DNA of 21,002 nucleotides from an uncultured Eubacteriales bacterium (GCA_934541205.1 CAKTDK010000013.1:1-21002), one strand, 5' to 3'; numbered from the stretch's first letter, positions 1-6,369 are shown. A program made the numbers and translations. The notes: a model not told the origin generated them from the letters alone.

Positions 1-194
1 GGATATATCTGTTCGCGTTTTTTCTCACTTATTTTTTTTGAATCATTTAACCCCTCAATTTCAATGTTATCAGGAAGTATACATGCCGCAGCATATAAAT
101 CTCCTGCCAAAGGACCTCTTCCCGCTTCATCTACACCGCATATTATCTTATAGCCTTTTTTTCTGAGCTCATTTTCATAAAAATGCCAATCCAT
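1..194 (-). CDS. rnhB: Ribonuclease HII, N-terminal part (runs off the window)
   Basis: This gene degrades the RNA strand of RNA-DNA hybrids and starts removal of single ribonucleotides from DNA. Only the first 64 codons are in the window; the frame is open to position 1. The visible protein starts MDWHFYENELRKKGYKIICG and continues with the family signature GVDEAGRGPLAG (about residues 20-31), in which D22 and E23 match the metal-binding acidic pair. Then comes LNDSKKISEKKRE (about 49-61), also typical of RNase HII. The ATG at 194-192 overlaps the stop codon of the upstream rbgA frame (TAATG), and an AAAGGAG ribosome binding site lies seven bases before it, so the two are translationally coupled. 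The order rbgA-rnhB is common in Firmicutes. Identity is secure from the motifs; the C-terminal half and its third catalytic Asp cannot be seen. Confidence 0.93.
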   Translation of the reverse strand, partial: MDWHFYENELRKKGYKIICGVDEAGRGPLAGDLYAAACILPDNIEIEGLNDSKKISEKKREQIY

Positions 195-1060
195 TATATA
201 TCTCCTTTTATATCTTCGGGAGATTCAAGACTTATTCTTCCTATTTTACAGCCTCTAAATTCATCAAGAACCATATTTGCACCGCGAAGATAATCAAATT
301 CTCCTCTGCTTATCAAAAATCCTCTTTTCTTACAAATAAGTTCTAATATTTCATAACCTTTTAAATTATTGTCATAGTTCTCTATTTTATATCTTTGACA
401 AATAAGATTTTTATAATTAACAGTAAGCTTTTCCAGAAGGAAACAGCAAAGACTTTCAACATCAATAATATCGTCTTTTATAGCTCCTGTAAAACCAAGG
501 CAAAGCCCAACATCCTTATCTTCAAATTTAGGCCATAAAATGCCCGGCATATCTAAAAATTCAAGACCTTGCTGTGTTCTTATCCATTGTTTTCCCCTTG
601 TAACTCCGGGCCTGTCTTCTACTTTTGCTTTTTTTCCTCCGGCAAGACGGTTTATAAAGGAGGATTTTCCTACATTGGGTATTCCCACAATCATGGCTTT
701 TATGGATTTTTCCATTCCTTTTTGCAAATCCTTTTCTATCTTATCTTTTAGGATTTCTTTTGTTAAGGAATAAAATTTATCTATTCCTTTTCCGCTTACA
801 CAATCAATCAGCAAAGCGTTTATATTCTTACTTCTATAAAGATCAATCCATTTTTCATTAACAACGGGATCAGAAATATCGCTTTTATTAACAAGCAAAA
901 TTCTGGGTTTATCTTCAATTATAGTGTCTATATCGGGATTTGAGCTTGATTAAGGAATTCTTGCGTCAATGAGTTCAACAATGATATCACAAAGCTTAAG
1001 ATTTTCTTTCATAAGTCTTTTGGTTTTTGCCATATGACCCGGATACCACTGCAAAATCAT
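194..1060 (-). pseudogene. rbgA: Ribosome biogenesis GTPase RbgA/YlqF, interrupted by an in-frame TAA at codon 37
   Basis: RbgA is a circularly permuted GTPase needed for late assembly of the 50S subunit in Bacillus. The full frame starts at the ATG at 1060-1058, behind GGAAG, and reads MILQWYPGHMAKTKRLMKEN. Codons 30-36 are ELIDARIP-like and are followed by TAA at 952-950 where relatives have a sense codon; the frame then continues SSSNPDIDTII and is intact for 252 more codons. The G motifs occur in the permuted order: NKSD (about 58-61), P-loop GIPNVGKSS (about 126-134), PGVT (about 151-154) and DMPG (about 170-173). The length of 288 codons fits the family. Restart at the TTG at 898 would have no visible ribosome binding site and would lose His9, the catalytic His of the family. 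This is a recent nonsense mutation, a base-call or assembly error, or, less likely, readthrough. The neighbours lepB, rplS and rnhB are the normal ones. Confidence 0.88.
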
Positions 1061-1066
1061 TTTTTC
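1042..1066. repeat. 25-bp direct repeat, copy A (rbgA translation start)
   Basis: This copy covers the start codon and first six codons of rbgA plus the A-rich spacer before it. It is identical over 25 bases to 1627-1651, offset by 585 bp. The two copies flank the GNAT gene. After a two-base gap (AC) the match resumes with TTCC, which is the complement of the ribosome binding site. Confidence 0.95.
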
Positions 1067-1073
1067 ACTTCCT

Positions 1074-1556
1074 TTATATATCAAAATATTTTTCCAATCG
1101 GTAATGTTTTTCTTTATCTAATTTCATAATTCCGTTTTTATAATTATAACCAAATTTCAAATAAAAACCTGTTGAAGTAATAGACGCAGGTATTTCTATT
1201 CTTTTTGAATTTAACGCTATTTCATCATTTTCTAACGTGTTAATTATCTTAGTTCCTATTCCTTGATTATGATATTCAGGTTTAACAAATACAGATAAAA
1301 TAATAGCTTCATCTTTTTTTGAATAATAGTTGGCAATTGCACCTGTTCCGATTATTTCATCATCTTTAGCAATCACATACATATTACTTCTATTTGCCAA
1401 GTTATATATTTTTTCATTATTATATGTATTTGCTAATTTCTCCATACATTCTAAACCGTAATCTTTACTGTTTATCTCTAAAAAATTACGTATAATTATA
1501 TCGACAACCGAAGGAGCATCTTCTTGTTTAATTCTTCTTATAATCAGTTCTTGCAT
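1074..1556 (-). CDS. GNAT family N-acetyltransferase
   Basis: This 160-residue protein has the GNAT fold and would transfer an acetyl group from acetyl-CoA to an amine; the substrate is unknown. The acetyl-CoA binding motif A is visible as LSVFVKPEYHNQGIGTKII (about residues 87-105), with the Q-x-x-G-x-G-like NQGIGT pyrophosphate loop. It is preceded by the central strand IIGTGAIAN and followed by a C-terminal strand region, GFYLKFGYNYKNGIMKLDK, typical of the family. Length matches a single-domain GNAT. A GGAGCTT site lies about eight bases before the ATG. The stop is only 13 bases before the rbgA ATG, so the rbgA ribosome binding site follows it directly. The gene splits the usual lepB-rbgA pair and is bounded by a 25-bp duplication of the rbgA start, which suggests that it was inserted. 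No promoter of its own is evident; it probably reads from the lepB transcript. Confidence 0.85.
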   Translation of the reverse strand: MQELIIRRIKQEDAPSVVDIIIRNFLEINSKDYGLECMEKLANTYNNEKIYNLANRSNMYVIAKDDEIIGTGAIANYYSKKDEAIILSVFVKPEYHNQGIGTKIINTLENDEIALNSKRIEIPASITSTGFYLKFGYNYKNGIMKLDKEKHYRLEKYFDI

Positions 1557-1615
1557 ATTTTAAGCTCCATTTAAAATAAATCAAATCTAAAACTTATTCT
1601 TAGAAAAATTCAGTT

Positions 1616-1645
1616 TTATAAGAAAAGATACCACTGCAAAATCAT
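1616..1645 (-). pseudogene. 9-codon relic of the rbgA 5' end
   Basis: Reading from the ATG at 1645, the frame gives MILQWYLFL and then TAA. The first six codons are identical to those of rbgA at 1060, and after that the sequence diverges. The ATG lies behind GGAAG directly after the lepB stop (TAATGG overlap), which is the position expected for rbgA next to lepB. It is best read as the original rbgA start, cut off when the GNAT segment was inserted. It is too short to be a likely functional peptide. Confidence 0.7.
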
Positions 1646-1651
1646 TTTTTC
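1627..1651. repeat. 25-bp direct repeat, copy B (orphan rbgA start)
   Basis: Exact copy of 1042-1066 placed between the end of lepB (stop at 1657) and the GNAT gene. It contains the orphan ATG with the first rbgA codons. Together with copy A it brackets a segment of about 560 bp that holds only the GNAT gene and its leader. Confidence 0.95.
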
Positions 1652-1656
1652 TTCCA

Positions 1657-2394
1657 TTATTTCACCAATCCGATCCTGTTAAACGGGAATATCCGAAATA
1701 CTGCTTTTCCCATTATATATCTTTCATCAATTATGCCTACTTTTTTCCATCTTGAATCAAGAGAATTTTGTCTGTTATCTCCCATAACAAAATACTCTCC
1801 TTCTTTCAAGGTAACCGGAAGCTCAAGGTCTTTTTTATCCGTAATTCCATAAGCTCCCAAATAACTTTCTGAAATTTCCACTCCGTCAACCAAAACAACT
1901 CTTTTTTGTTCATCGATATCAACAGTCTGACCTTCTGTAGCTATAACCCTTTTTATAATCGGATCATTAGTGCCTTCGATAGGCTGTGTAATAACAACTA
2001 TATCGCCCTGTTTAGGCGTATAGAAAAGCTGAGAAATAATAAGTCGGTCTCCGATAGCATTAGTATCCTCATTGCTTCCTATAAGTCCCGGAAGCATAGA
2101 ATCTCCGACTACTCCTACAATTCGAAAAATAAAAGTAAATACCAAAATAAGAACTATTATGCTTTGCACAACAGCCTCCATAAATTCAAATGATTCTTTT
2201 ACAAATCCTTTCCTTACTGAAACATCAGTTTCATACGGATCTTCTTCCCTTAAAACTTCAGATTCAGAATAATCAGCATTATCGATATCTTTATATTTTT
2301 CCGCTGTTTTTCTGTCTTCTTCGGATAAATTAAGTACAGCTTCTTTTTCTATGTCCTCAACTATTTTTTTTACATCATTTTCTTCATTTGACAA
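1657..2394 (-). CDS. lepB: Signal peptidase I
   Basis: This membrane-bound serine protease cleaves signal peptides from exported proteins, such as the SLH protein encoded at 11232. The 245-residue protein has a long acidic, charged N-terminal cytoplasmic region (residues 1-70), one membrane segment (about 75-94, rich in I, V, L and F), and then the catalytic region outside the cell. The Ser motif is GDSMLPG, with catalytic S99. The general base lies in PIIKRVIATEGQTVDID, with K148. The third conserved box is MGDNRQNSLDSR (204-215). The start is uncertain: the frame opens with a TTG at 2394, and the purine-rich AAGGAAAGGG lies about 11 bases upstream, farther than usual. No in-frame ATG is a better choice near this point. 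It lies downstream of rplS but has its own promoter, because rplS ends in a terminator. The stop overlaps a relic ATG (TAATGG). Confidence 0.94.
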   Translation of the reverse strand: MSNEENDVKKIVEDIEKEAVLNLSEEDRKTAEKYKDIDNADYSESEVLREEDPYETDVSVRKGFVKESFEFMEAVVQSIIVLILVFTFIFRIVGVVGDSMLPGLIGSNEDTNAIGDRLIISQLFYTPKQGDIVVITQPIEGTNDPIIKRVIATEGQTVDIDEQKRVVLVDGVEISESYLGAYGITDKKDLELPVTLKEGEYFVMGDNRQNSLDSRWKKVGIIDERYIMGKAVFRIFPFNRIGLVK

Positions 2395-2427
2395 TATTCT
2401 CAGCGCCCTTTCCTTCCATAATATATA

Positions 2428-2456
2428 ATTATAATATTATATATACTAAAAGTAAA
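2428..2456 (-). promoter_or_regulatory. Predicted sigma-A promoter for lepB
   Basis: Read on the minus strand, the -35 box is TTTACT (2456-2451) and the -10 box TATAAT (2433-2428), with a spacer of exactly 17 bases. It sits about 35 bases before the lepB start and downstream of the rplS terminator, where a new promoter would be needed. The region is very AT-rich, so chance matches are possible. Confidence 0.6.
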
Positions 2457-2554
2457 GTTTTTTACGGCTACTTTATTATTTTTGTAAATTTCATAAAGTA
2501 AACACGCTGCCAAAAAGCTTTTTTATATCAAATTTGTTAAAAACGCAATTAACT

Positions 2555-2594
2555 TAAAAGAAAAATTGCATTCCGAAAAATATCGGAATGCAAT
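2555..2594 (-). terminator. Intrinsic terminator of rplS
   Basis: The arms 2565-2576 and 2583-2594 are a perfect 12-bp inverted repeat (ATTGCATTCCGA with TCGGAATGCAAT) around a 6-base loop. On the minus strand the hairpin is followed by TTTTTCTTTT. It begins seven bases past the rplS stop. Confidence 0.92.
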
Positions 2595-2601
2595 ATAAGA
2601 A

Positions 2602-2946
2602 TTATACTCTTTCTTTAACTTTTGCTGCTTTGCCGACCCTGTCGCGAAGGTAGTAAAGCTTAGCTCTTCTGATTTTACCTCTTCTGACAATCTCAATTTT
2701 GTCAACATTAGGCGAGTTTACCGGGAAGATTTTTTCAACACCTACACCATAAGATAATCTTCTTACAGTAAAGGTTTTTGAAATACCACCATTCTTCATA
2801 GCGATAACGATTCCCTCAAATTTCTGAATTCTTTCTCTTGAGCCTTCTTTAACTTTTATAGATACGCAAACGGTATCACCGATTTTAAAATCCGGCAAAT
2901 CAGTTTTTAACTGCTCTGAAGTCAAGGCTTTAATAATTTCATTCAT
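2602..2946 (-). CDS. rplS: 50S ribosomal protein L19 (bL19)
   Basis: L19 lies at the interface of the 30S and 50S subunits. The 114-residue protein has the family's usual length and begins MNEIIKALTSEQLKTDLPDF. It carries the signatures IGDTVCVSIKVKEGSRERIQ (about residues 22-41), FEGIVIAMKNGG, FTVRRLSYGVGVEKIFPVNS (about 59-78), and a C-terminal RRGKIRRAKLYYLRDRVGKA, which is basic and rRNA-binding. The ATG has a strong GGAGG site about seven bases upstream. It forms its own transcription unit, with a promoter at 3023-3051, a leader of about 70 bases and a strong terminator right after the stop. The order rplS-lepB-rbgA-rnhB follows the common Firmicutes arrangement. Confidence 0.97.
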   Translation of the reverse strand: MNEIIKALTSEQLKTDLPDFKIGDTVCVSIKVKEGSRERIQKFEGIVIAMKNGGISKTFTVRRLSYGVGVEKIFPVNSPNVDKIEIVRRGKIRRAKLYYLRDRVGKAAKVKERV

Positions 2947-3016
2947 AATTTTTCCTCCTTGTTTTTCAGATATTCATACCGAGCAGAAATGGCAGAGGAC
3001 TATCCATAAATAACAC
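2947..3016 (-). ncRNA. rplS 5' leader, candidate L19 autoregulatory leader
   Basis: Between the predicted transcription start near 3016 and the rplS ATG lies a leader of about 70 bases. It is less AT-rich than the surrounding intergenic DNA. It can fold with an outer pairing of TGGATA with TATCTG and an inner pairing of TGCC with GGTA. L19 leaders are known in Firmicutes (an Rfam family exists), but I could not check this against the covariance model, so the call rests on position and a weak fold. Confidence 0.4.
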
Positions 3017-3022
3017 TAAGGT

Positions 3023-3051
3023 ATTTTACCACAACAAATATTAAAAATCAA
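3023..3051 (-). promoter_or_regulatory. Predicted sigma-A promoter for rplS
   Basis: On the minus strand, the -35 box is TTGATT (3051-3046) and the -10 box TAAAAT (3028-3023), with a 17-base spacer. The -35 box is only eight bases past the stop of the upstream HAD gene, so rplS can be expressed independently of it. Confidence 0.72.
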
Positions 3052-3059
3052 GCCTTTTT

Positions 3060-3836
3060 TTAATCTTTTACTATTTTACCTACGTTTTCAAGAATATAGT
3101 TTGGTCTGTACGGAAAATGATCGGGAGTATCTATATCGGAAACGCCGGATAAAACAAGTACTGTTTCAATTTCCGACTCGATACCGGCAATAATATCAGT
3201 ATCCATTCTATCTCCAACAATTACTGTGTCTTCACTTGAAGAACCAAGTATTTTTATAGCCGTTCTCATCATTAAAGGATTAGGTTTTCCGATAAAATAT
3301 GCTTCTTTTCCTGTTGCAATCTCAATAGGAGAAATAAGCGCTTTTGTAGCCGGCATAATTCCGCCTTCAATAGGACCTGTTGAATCAGGATTTGTTCCTA
3401 TAAGCTTTGCACCGTTTAAAACAAGATTAACTGCTCTTTGTATGCTTTCATAGTTATAAGATTTGCTTTCTCCCACTATTACATAATCAGGATTTACGTC
3501 ATTCATAGTAATTCCCACTTCATAAAGCGCGTTTATAAGCCCCGCTTCTCCAATGACATAAGCCGAACATCCCGGAGCTTGTGCAGCAACAAATCTCGCA
3601 GTTGCAAGAGCGCTGGTATAAAAATTCTTTTCATCAACATCAACTCCCAAACGCTCCAGCTTCTGTTTAAGTTCTTTTGGTGAACGTTCACTGGAATTTG
3701 TTAAAAACAAAAACTTTTTATTTTCTCTTTTCAGCCAGTCTATAAATTCTTTTGCTCCCGGTAAAAGATAATTTCCATGATATAAAACGCCATCCATATC
3801 GCTTATAAAACATTTTTTATTTCTCAATTTATCCAT
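3060..3836 (-). CDS. HAD-superfamily (IIA, NagD-like) phosphatase
   Basis: This cytoplasmic phosphatase of 258 residues belongs to the NagD/AraL/p-nitrophenylphosphatase group of HAD hydrolases, which dephosphorylate small sugar phosphates or nucleotides; the true substrate is unknown. Motif I is FISDMDGVLYHG, with nucleophile D13 and acid/base D15. Motif II is FLTNSS (44-49). The large C2-type cap lies between about residues 60 and 180, with the subclass hallmarks GTNPDSTGP and GGIMPATKA. Motif III is IGKPNP, with K184. Motif IV is VGDRMDTDI, with D209, D212 and D214. All catalytic residues are present. An AAAGGA site precedes the ATG at 3836. No terminator is seen after it, so its transcript may run into rplS, although rplS has its own promoter. 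It is divergent from the small membrane protein gene at 4062. Confidence 0.9.
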   Translation of the reverse strand: MDKLRNKKCFISDMDGVLYHGNYLLPGAKEFIDWLKRENKKFLFLTNSSERSPKELKQKLERLGVDVDEKNFYTSALATARFVAAQAPGCSAYVIGEAGLINALYEVGITMNDVNPDYVIVGESKSYNYESIQRAVNLVLNGAKLIGTNPDSTGPIEGGIMPATKALISPIEIATGKEAYFIGKPNPLMMRTAIKILGSSSEDTVIVGDRMDTDIIAGIESEIETVLVLSGVSDIDTPDHFPYRPNYILENVGKIVKD

Positions 3837-3987
3837 TAATTCTGTCCTTTCATTAAAACAAAATATTTATATTATTAGTTTAACAAATAAAATTTATAAT
3901 AGCAATGTTTTTACAAAAAAAACAGATTAAAATTACCTCATGTTTAAAAAGTTAAATAATTCTTAACATTATTATAGCTGTTTTTTA

Positions 3988-4016
3988 TTGACAATCTTAC
4001 ACAAAAGTTATATAAT
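3988..4016 (+). promoter_or_regulatory. Perfect-consensus sigma-A promoter for the small membrane protein gene
   Basis: The -35 box is TTGACA (3988-3993) and the -10 box TATAAT (4011-4016), with exactly 17 bases between them, matching the consensus at all twelve positions. It lies 45 bases before the ATG at 4062. The rest of the divergent gap (3837-3987) is plain AT-rich DNA; I could not pick a convincing promoter there for the HAD gene. Confidence 0.88.
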
Positions 4017-4061
4017 TTCATTAATTGAATTTACATAATATAAATTATGGGGGTATAATTA

Positions 4062-4442
4062 ATGGCTTTCTTAGGCGGTTTAAGTGCATTTTTATCTAAT
4101 GTTTCTAATGAAATTGCCACTGGTGTTTCAGGAGAAATTGTTGCAAACGTTTCAGAAGAAGTTTCAAGCGAAAGCTTTATTGAAAAAATAGGCGCTTTTT
4201 TTTCCGGTATTTCTAATTCTTTAGAAGAATTTTCTAATGTTTTCTTTGCAAATTATGTAGGATGGTTTATGGTATTATTGGCCGTTATTGCTGTCATTAA
4301 TGCAATTTTCGCTTTTAAATGCGCTGATATCGCCAGCAAACGCGGATATGATGAAGATAAATATTTTACTTTAGGCTTTATTTTCGGTATCTTCGCTTTT
4401 ATTAGAGCTAAATGCCTTAAAAACAGACTTAATGCAAGATAA
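4062..4442 (+). CDS. Small membrane protein of unknown function
   Basis: I do not recognise a named family. The 126-residue protein begins MAFLGGLSAFLSNVSNEIAT and has a Ser-, Val- and Glu-rich N-terminal region (1-60) that could form amphipathic helices. A clear membrane segment follows (about 66-86, YVGWFMVLLAVIAVINAIFA). Then come a short polar stretch, CADIASKRGYDEDKYF, and a second hydrophobic segment, LGFIFGIFAFIRAKCL (about 107-122), ending in a basic tail. The arrangement small-residue loop, KRGY, aromatic residues, then LGFxFGxxAF resembles C-terminal modules seen in many small Firmicutes membrane proteins, which is only a loose likeness. It has its own perfect promoter, a GGGGG ribosome binding site eight bases before the ATG, and a terminator directly after, so it is a stand-alone and probably well-expressed gene. 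Confidence 0.75.
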   Translation: MAFLGGLSAFLSNVSNEIATGVSGEIVANVSEEVSSESFIEKIGAFFSGISNSLEEFSNVFFANYVGWFMVLLAVIAVINAIFAFKCADIASKRGYDEDKYFTLGFIFGIFAFIRAKCLKNRLNAR

Positions 4443-4462
4443 ATTTATATACATTTTTAAAG

Positions 4463-4496
4463 ACTTGTAGTTTTAAAACTACAAGTTTTTTGTTTA
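4463..4496 (+). terminator. Intrinsic terminator of the small membrane protein gene
   Basis: A perfect inverted repeat at 4463-4486 (arms ACTTGTAGTT and AACTACAAGT) is followed by TTTTTTGTTT. It lies about 20 bases past the stop at 4442. Confidence 0.9.
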
Positions 4497-4506
4497 TATT
4501 CATAAT

Positions 4507-4535
4507 AAAAACCGCTTGTATATCAGGCGGTTTTT
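4507..4535. terminator. Second hairpin, possible bidirectional terminator
   Basis: The arms AAAAACCGCTT (4507-4517) and AGGCGGTTTTT (4525-4535) pair along their length, with one G-T pair, around the 7-base loop GTATATC. T-runs on both strands make it symmetrical. It lies between the terminators of two convergent genes and may be a backup. Confidence 0.7.
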
Positions 4536-4593
4536 ATTTCATTTAAATTTCTTATACAAAAAACTTTTTTAAACTGCTGCAATAATATAATTT

Positions 4594-4633
4594 AACGCAA
4601 AAAAAGACAGGAAATATTAATTCCTGTCTTTTT
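4594..4633 (-). terminator. Intrinsic terminator of rpsB-tsf
   Basis: The arms 4601-4613 and 4621-4633 (AAAAAGACAGGAA with TTCCTGTCTTTTT) form a perfect 13-bp stem around a 7-base loop. On the minus strand the stem ends in a run of seven T and lies about 27 bases past the tsf stop. It could also act on the plus strand. Confidence 0.9.
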
Positions 4634-4659
4634 ATATATTTTTTACCTCAAATGACTAA

Positions 4660-5589
4660 TTATTTCACCATACCTGCAACTTCATCGGCAAAATTATCGG
4701 ATCTTTTTTCAAGTCCCTCGCCTTTTTCATATTTTACAAAAGAAACAATTTTAATATCTGAACCCATTTCTTTTGCACAGTTTTTAACATACTGTTCAAC
4801 AGTAATTTTATTTTCCTTTACAAAAGCCTGATTTAACAAGCAGTTTTCTTCATAATATTTGTTAAGTTTTCCTTTAACAATATTATCAATTGCAGCAGCA
4901 GGTTTGTTTGCAAATTTAGGATCCGTCGCCATCTGAGCTTTTATAATTTCAGCTTCTTTATCCATAACTTCAGAAGGAACTTCATCTTTTGATAAATAAG
5001 AAGGAGCCATAGCCGCAATCTGCATTGCAACGTCTTTACCCATTGTAACAAATTCATCTTTTTTAGCTGTTTCAGCATCGGTATCAAATTTAACCATAAC
5101 ACCAATCTGACCATGACCGTGAATATAAGTTACAACACTGCCTGTATATTTTTCAAATCTTCTTACTGTCATATTCTCGCCTATAACAAGAATTTTCTCT
5201 CTAAGCTCATCAGCTACGGTAATGTCTTTACCGTCAAATTTAGCTTCAAGAAGCTCTTCAACAGTATTTGCTCCGGATTTAATTGCTGTAACAGCGCATC
5301 CTCTTACAAATTCTCTGAAACTTTCGTTTTTTGCAACAAAATCAGTTTCAGAATTAACTTCAATAACAACAGTAGTATTTGAAGCTTCGTCATAATAAAT
5401 ATCAACAAGTCCTTCAGCAGCAATTCTTGAAGATTTTTTTGCAGCTGCCGCAAGTCCTTTTTCTCTTAAAAGTTCAATTGCTTTATCAAAATCGCCCTCT
5501 GCTTCAACAAGAGCTTTTTTACAGTCCATCATTCCAACGCCTGTAATTTCTCTAAGTTCTTTAACAACTTTTGCGCTAATATCTGCCAT
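4660..5589 (-). CDS. tsf: Translation elongation factor Ts
   Basis: EF-Ts recycles EF-Tu by promoting release of GDP. The 309-residue protein begins MADISAKVVKELREITGVGM, and its N-terminal UBA-like domain (1-55) contains the family signature LREITGVGMMDCKKAL. The EF-Tu contact motif TDFVAKNE is at residues 82-89. A second signature-type stretch, IHGHGQIGVMVKFDTD, follows in the core dimerisation-type region. Length is near the usual size of about 295 residues, with a slightly longer charged C-terminus. The ATG has a GGAGG site eight bases upstream. It lies 18 bases after rpsB and shares its promoter; the unit ends in a strong hairpin at 4594-4633. Confidence 0.97.
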   Translation of the reverse strand: MADISAKVVKELREITGVGMMDCKKALVEAEGDFDKAIELLREKGLAAAAKKSSRIAAEGLVDIYYDEASNTTVVIEVNSETDFVAKNESFREFVRGCAVTAIKSGANTVEELLEAKFDGKDITVADELREKILVIGENMTVRRFEKYTGSVVTYIHGHGQIGVMVKFDTDAETAKKDEFVTMGKDVAMQIAAMAPSYLSKDEVPSEVMDKEAEIIKAQMATDPKFANKPAAAIDNIVKGKLNKYYEENCLLNQAFVKENKITVEQYVKNCAKEMGSDIKIVSFVKYEKGEGLEKRSDNFADEVAGMVK

Positions 5590-5607
5590 TATAATAAACC
5601 TCCTAAA

Positions 5608-6369
5608 TTATTCAGCCGCAGTTTCTTCTGCCGGTGCTTCTTCAACAGTCTCAGCTGTTTCTTCGCTTTCCGATACAGTAAGCTGTTCGCCTTGTCTTCC
5701 TTCAATAACAGCGTTTGCCATAGTTCCCGCAATAAGTTTTACTGCGCGTATTGCATCATCATTGCCCGGAATTACATAGTCAACTTCATCCGGATCACAG
5801 TTTGTATCAACTATTGCAATAATCGGAATACCAAGCTTCTTAGCTTCAGCAACTGCATTTTTTTCTTTTCTCGGGTCAACAATGAAAAGGGCTGCCGGAA
5901 GTTTTTTCATATTTTTAATTCCACCAAGGAATTTTTCAAGCTTTTCAATTTCAAGAGTAAGCTTTGCCGCTTCCTTTTTAGGAAGAAGATCAAAAATTCC
6001 GTCTTCTTTCATTTTATTAAGTTTTTCAAGTCTCGCTATACGGCTTTTTATAGTTTTAAAGTTAGTAAGCATACCACCAAGCCAACGAGCGTTAACAAAG
6101 TACATGCCTACTCTTTCGGCTTCTTCTTTTATGGAATCCTGAGCCTGTTTTTTAGTTCCTACAAAAAGAATTTCTCCGCCTTCGGCAGCGATATCACGTA
6201 CAAACATATAAGCCTCTTCAACCTTTTTAACGGTTTTCTGAAGGTCGATAATATAAATACCGTTTCTTTCTGCAAAGATGTACTGAGCCATTTTAGGGTT
6301 CCATCTTCTTGTTTGATGTCCAAAATGAACACCTGCTTCAAGTAATTGTTTCATTGAAATAACTGACAT
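5608..6369 (-). CDS. rpsB: 30S ribosomal protein S2 (uS2)
   Basis: S2 is a late-binding 30S protein that helps hold S1 or related factors and the platform region. The 253-residue protein begins MSVISMKQLLEAGVHFGHQT and has the hallmark RRWNPKMAQYIFAERNGIYI, then ARWLGGMLTNFKTIKSRI (about residues 91-108), and later PAALFIVDPRKEKNAVAEA and VDTNCDPDEVDYVIPGNDDA. The C-terminus is an acidic tail rich in E, A and T (about 228-253). The frame stays open further upstream, to 6522, but that part encodes basic, leader-like sequence. The ATG at 6369 has a full AAGGAGG site nine bases before it, and the next ATG, four codons on, has none, so 6369 is the start. The operon mate is tsf. Confidence 0.97.
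   Translation of the reverse strand: MSVISMKQLLEAGVHFGHQTRRWNPKMAQYIFAERNGIYIIDLQKTVKKVEEAYMFVRDIAAEGGEILFVGTKKQAQDSIKEEAERVGMYFVNARWLGGMLTNFKTIKSRIARLEKLNKMKEDGIFDLLPKKEAAKLTLEIEKLEKFLGGIKNMKKLPAALFIVDPRKEKNAVAEAKKLGIPIIAIVDTNCDPDEVDYVIPGNDDAIRAVKLIAGTMANAVIEGRQGEQLTVSESEETAETVEEAPAEETAAE

Noticed and set aside
1074..1556. GNAT gene as a toxin of a type II toxin-antitoxin pair
   Set aside because: No small DNA-binding antitoxin frame (RHH or HTH) lies next to it, and the flanking genes are housekeeping genes.
1042..1651. Insertion sequence or miniature transposable element around the GNAT gene
   Set aside because: The 25-bp copies are direct repeats of coding sequence, far longer than usual target duplications, and no terminal inverted repeats or transposase are present.
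5692..6345. 217-codon open frame antisense to rpsB
   Set aside because: It is rich in Cys, Phe, Ser and Asn, as antisense shadows of Lys-rich genes are, and rpsB is certain on the other strand.
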